Assembly (NCBI GenBank): GCA_031552735.1
Contig: JAVBMF010000028.1
Coordinates: 1 to 24,138, forward strand
DNA from: JAVBUY01 sp031552735
Lineage (GTDB): Bacteria; Bacillota; Clostridia; Christensenellales; Aristaeellaceae
Direction: 5' to 3'
Length of the DNA: 24,138 nt
Made by a program: the position numbers and the translations under genes. Of this stretch, positions 21,643 through 24,138 are shown piece by piece. Numbering within the stretch: the first letter of the stretch is position 1; every line of letters starts with the position of its first letter. The notes below the pieces were generated by a model that did not search any database, was not told where the DNA came from, and saw nothing but the letters and a program-made list of their open reading frames with translations.

Positions 21643-23769
21643 CTATTTCAGGATCAGCGAGATCGGCAAATCCAGCGCCATCTTCTGCGCGTTGCCGTCA
21701 TGCGTTTCTTTGTCCACAAACTCTGCATGCAGCATCGGCACGCCATCCACCATCCGCACATACGCATACCGTATGTTGATCTCCCCGGACGGCTCAAACC
21801 CCGGCTGCTCGATCAGTGTGCCCGGGTACCCTTCGATCAAATAGTACCGCGCCTCCGGTTTGTCCTGCCATTTTTTTACAGCTTGCACCACGTCGCCCTG
21901 CTGTCCGGTATGCACGTCAAACAGATGCGTCCCCAGCGACTTCAGCTCGCCTCTTTCAAAGCTGACGCTCTGCACATCAAAGGACACCACCGCATAGTGA
22001 TCCGTGCGGCGCACATACGGCTCCACGTGGTATTTGTCCTCCTCTTCCTCCAGATCGGCCAGCCACTGCTTTTGTTTGGCGATGTATCCCTCGCTGATTT
22101 TTTGCAGTGCGGCGTTGATCTTGCTTTCCGCGTCGGGCTGACGCCCCTCGTCGATGCGCAAGTTCGGGATGAGGAACCGCATGCCGTTGTCCAGCGCGCT
22201 CTCCCGATAGAATACGTCCACCGCGCAGGTGCCCCACGGGCTCATCCAGTGCGTCAGCGGCACAAACACGCGGATGGGGTAAACCATGCTGTACTCTGTT
22301 TCCGGCTGCCAGAACGGACTGCTGTCGTCATAGAGCAGTTCCAAGATACCGCTCCAATACATGTTAAACAGCGGATAATCCTTGGGCAGGCCGGAGAATA
22401 CCCGCTTGCCCACCCGGTCAAAGGGTGGCACGCTCAGTTCGTCGCTGTTGAGTCCTGTGCGTTCGGGCATAAACGCGATATGCGTGTTGATGTAGTCGAT
22501 GTAGTTCACGCCGTCATAGAAGAAGTCGGACAGCGCCATGAATTTCTTTTTCTCCACATCAATGACCGCGCTGCGCGTTTCGCGCCCGAGGTCCTCGCCC
22601 TGCGCATCCACAGTCCACTTGTTTTCGATCAGGTTCAGGAACGATCCGGTCACCCAGCCGCCCGGCTGGTCTGCCGGGGGTTCTTCATAGTCGATGCCCA
22701 GCTCGCGCGTGGCTTTTTTGCGCCAGTCCTCAGCCATTTGCCGCAGATCGGCGGGCAGCAGGCCCTGTTCCGGCGCATCCAGCGTCTCCCTGGGCTCGGT
22801 GCCGCCGGTGCCGCTGGAGACATGCGTCGCCGCCCAGTCTTTGGCGCGCGCCATGCCCTTGCCCGAACCGTCCAGCGGCACATACCCTGCGGACGCGGCC
22901 ACCTTCTGCCCTTCTTTGCCGCACAGCCAGGCCACCAGCTTGCGCGCCGGGTCGTCGGACGGCGTGTCCTTGCGCAGCACCGCGCAATAATATGTATACA
23001 GCGGATAGCTGCCGTCGGCGATGGTCTGGTTGGTCGGCGCGACCCCATCCACGCTGAGCACGCGCACTTGCTCGCTCAGGTACATACGGCTGATATAGTA
23101 ATGCACCGAATACCCCAGCGCGCCCTGCGCGTTGTTGTAAGCCGATACTTGATCGACCAGACTGCCCATGCTGTCGGTCACCAGCGCCTTCTCCGGCGGC
23201 ATGGGCACCTCGCCGCGCATCAGGCACTGGGTAAACAGCGTCTGGCTGCCCGAGCGCAGATCGCGCTGGAAGGGCAGGATCGTTTCGTCCCGCCCGCCAA
23301 CATCCTTCCAATTGGTGACGCGGCCGCTGTAGATATCGCGCAATTGCCGCTCGGTCAGGTTTTCGACCGGGTTTTGCACGTTGTTGATGAAGATCAGCGC
23401 CTCGCGCACAATGGGGATGACCTCCAGCTCGACATGCTCTGACCGCGCCATTACCAGGTCCTCGGCGGATGGCGGCGTCACCAGGATCAGGTCGGCCTCA
23501 CCCTCGATGAGCTTCACATAGGCGTCGGGCGTGGTGGAATGATACGTCTCCGCATCCCGCCCATACAGGTGCTTATAAACCGCCTTCACCAACGGAACGG
23601 TGGCTGTGGAGCCATCCATCAGCTCCCACAGATACTCATATGGATCGTCGGCATACGCTTCGTCCTCATACGCCTCGTCATCCCAGTCCTCCGCATACGC
23701 ACCGCCGCACAGCGCGCAGGCCAGCATCAGCATCGCCACAAGCAGCGCCGCCCACTTCTTCATCCGCAT
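21643..23769 (-). CDS. PstS-like substrate-binding protein fused to a DUF3298/RsiV-like domain
   Basis: A 708-residue exported protein. The N-terminus MRMKKWAALLVAMLMLAC is a signal sequence; Cys18 could be lipid-modified, or cleavage may follow GAYA (26). Residues 27-45 are an acidic Asp/Glu/Tyr stretch. Residues 46-320 are a phosphate-binding-protein-like domain: DGSTATVPL (52-60), an LRDIYSGRVTNWKDVGG block, RDLRSGSQTLF (169-179) and SMGSLVDQVSAYNNAQGALGYSV, as in PstS. After a linker, residues 375-708 look like the extracytoplasmic DUF3298/RsiV type, with LPISLIL at the end. The ATG at 23769 follows AAGG nine bases upstream; further upstream codons extend into the tuf 3' end. It probably senses or binds a small ligand, and no pst transporter genes lie beside it. 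Confidence 0.78.
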   Translation of the reverse strand: MRMKKWAALLVAMLMLACALCGGAYAEDWDDEAYEDEAYADDPYEYLWELMDGSTATVPLVKAVYKHLYGRDAETYHSTTPDAYVKLIEGEADLILVTPPSAEDLVMARSEHVELEVIPIVREALIFINNVQNPVENLTERQLRDIYSGRVTNWKDVGGRDETILPFQRDLRSGSQTLFTQCLMRGEVPMPPEKALVTDSMGSLVDQVSAYNNAQGALGYSVHYYISRMYLSEQVRVLSVDGVAPTNQTIADGSYPLYTYYCAVLRKDTPSDDPARKLVAWLCGKEGQKVAASAGYVPLDGSGKGMARAKDWAATHVSSGTGGTEPRETLDAPEQGLLPADLRQMAEDWRKKATRELGIDYEEPPADQPGGWVTGSFLNLIENKWTVDAQGEDLGRETRSAVIDVEKKKFMALSDFFYDGVNYIDYINTHIAFMPERTGLNSDELSVPPFDRVGKRVFSGLPKDYPLFNMYWSGILELLYDDSSPFWQPETEYSMVYPIRVFVPLTHWMSPWGTCAVDVFYRESALDNGMRFLIPNLRIDEGRQPDAESKINAALQKISEGYIAKQKQWLADLEEEEDKYHVEPYVRRTDHYAVVSFDVQSVSFERGELKSLGTHLFDVHTGQQGDVVQAVKKWQDKPEARYYLIEGYPGTLIEQPGFEPSGEINIRYAYVRMVDGVPMLHAEFVDKETHDGNAQKMALDLPISLILK

Positions 23770-23793
23770 ATCGCACCGCCTTCTTCGTATCCT

Positions 23794-23815
23794 GTTTCCT
23801 ATTATAACAGGAAAC
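23794..23815 (-). promoter_or_regulatory. Promoter -10 inside an inverted repeat, upstream of the PstS-like fusion gene
   Basis: TATAAT on the minus strand (23801-23806) is the centre of GTTTCCT-N8-AGGAAAC, a perfect 7-base inverted repeat. The -35 is weak, which would fit an activated or regulated promoter. Confidence 0.55.
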
Positions 23816-23839
23816 GCCTTCCATTTCTTCCGTTCAATC

Positions 23840-23875
23840 AAAAAACAGGGAGAAGCCATTCGGCCTCTCCCCGTT
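23840..23875 (-). terminator. Rho-independent terminator of tuf
   Basis: A 14-base-pair stem with two G-U pairs (23862-23875 with 23844-23857) and a four-base loop is followed on the minus strand by six T. It ends tuf 16 bases beyond the stop. Confidence 0.92.
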
Positions 23876-23891
23876 CTTTTGTTTTGCTTGC

Positions 23892-24138
23892 TTACTTCTT
23901 CGGGTCTTCCAGCACCTTGGTCACAACGCCGGAACCCACCGTGCGGCCACCCTCGCGGATAGCGAAGCGCAGCTTCTCTTCGATCGCGATCGGCGTAATC
24001 AGCGTGCATTCCATCTGCACGTTGTCGCCCGGCATCACCATCTCCACGCCCTCCGGCAGCTTGATGTTGCCGGTCACGTCCGTCGTGCGGAAGTAAAACT
24101 GCGGGCGGTAGCCGTTGAAGAACGGCGTATGACGGCCG
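23892..24138 (-). CDS. tuf: Elongation factor Tu, C-terminal part (partial at window edge)
   Basis: The visible 81 residues are domain 3 of EF-Tu: GRHTPFFNGYRPQFYFRTTD, then TGNIKLPEGVEMVMPGDNV and ending AIREGGRTVGSGVVTKVLED. EF-Tu delivers aminoacyl-tRNA to the ribosome. The GTPase domain lies outside the window to the right. The frame starts at the window edge with an incomplete codon. A strong terminator follows the stop, so tuf is not co-transcribed with the PstS-like fusion gene, which has its own -10 just beyond. Confidence 0.97.
   Translation of the reverse strand, partial: GRHTPFFNGYRPQFYFRTTDVTGNIKLPEGVEMVMPGDNVQMECTLITPIAIEEKLRFAIREGGRTVGSGVVTKVLEDPKK

Noticed and set aside
21160..23442. 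760-codon rightward open frame opposite rpmG, secE and the PstS-like fusion gene
   Set aside because: Its product is rich in His, Arg and Gln with no domain pattern, as expected for the reverse frame of a GC-rich gene. The opposite strand carries well-recognised proteins with ribosome binding sites.
1..24138. CRISPR arrays, insertion sequences, tRNA and rRNA genes
   Set aside because: I saw no regularly spaced direct repeats, transposase motifs, cloverleaf sequences or conserved rRNA stretches on either strand by eye.

Overview
The window looks like a chromosomal segment from a GC-rich, Gram-positive member of the Clostridia; a Christensenellales-like gut lineage is a guess from gene content, not something the sequence proves. 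The clues are strong AGGAGG-type ribosome binding sites, sigma-A promoters (TTGACA/TATAAT), Firmicutes-style ribosomal operons (rplM-rpsI; rpmG-secE-nusG-rplK-rplA; tuf), tandem YfhO-type membrane proteins and a DUF6483-like protein. I see no rRNA, tRNA, CRISPR array, transposase or prophage gene.

Layout. At the left edge, rplM and the first codons of rpsI read leftwards behind a promoter and a structured leader. Next, also leftwards, come a three-segment membrane protein with a Cys-motif C-terminus and a two-gene ATPase plus DUF4435/TOPRIM module that resembles the split OLD-type effectors of PARIS anti-phage systems. From a back-to-back promoter region, a DUF6483-like gene and an ABC-F ATPase read rightwards to a long hairpin. 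Reading leftwards towards that hairpin is an operon of XRE repressor, four-helix membrane protein and B12-binding radical SAM enzyme, behind a promoter with two near-identical palindromic operators.

The middle holds two leftward genes for secreted proteins of unknown function and, divergently, two tandem overlapping YfhO-family genes of about 875 residues each. The second yfhO shares a bidirectional terminator with a third secreted, probably lipid-anchored protein. The right end carries rpmG-secE-nusG-rplK-rplA reading leftwards, with a duplicated RNA-hairpin motif before rplK and rplA, then a PstS-like/DUF3298-like fusion protein and the 3' end of tuf.

Functionally the window mixes core translation and secretion genes with envelope genes (YfhO pair, secreted proteins, phosphate-binding-like fusion). 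The items most worth follow-up are the compact ATPase/TOPRIM pair, the XRE-membrane-radical SAM operon with twin operators, and the repeated rplK/rplA leader element. Several genes start at a GTG or an internal ATG directly behind a good ribosome binding site, so their real 5' ends are shorter than the longest open frames. No gene-free stretch exceeds 300 bases.
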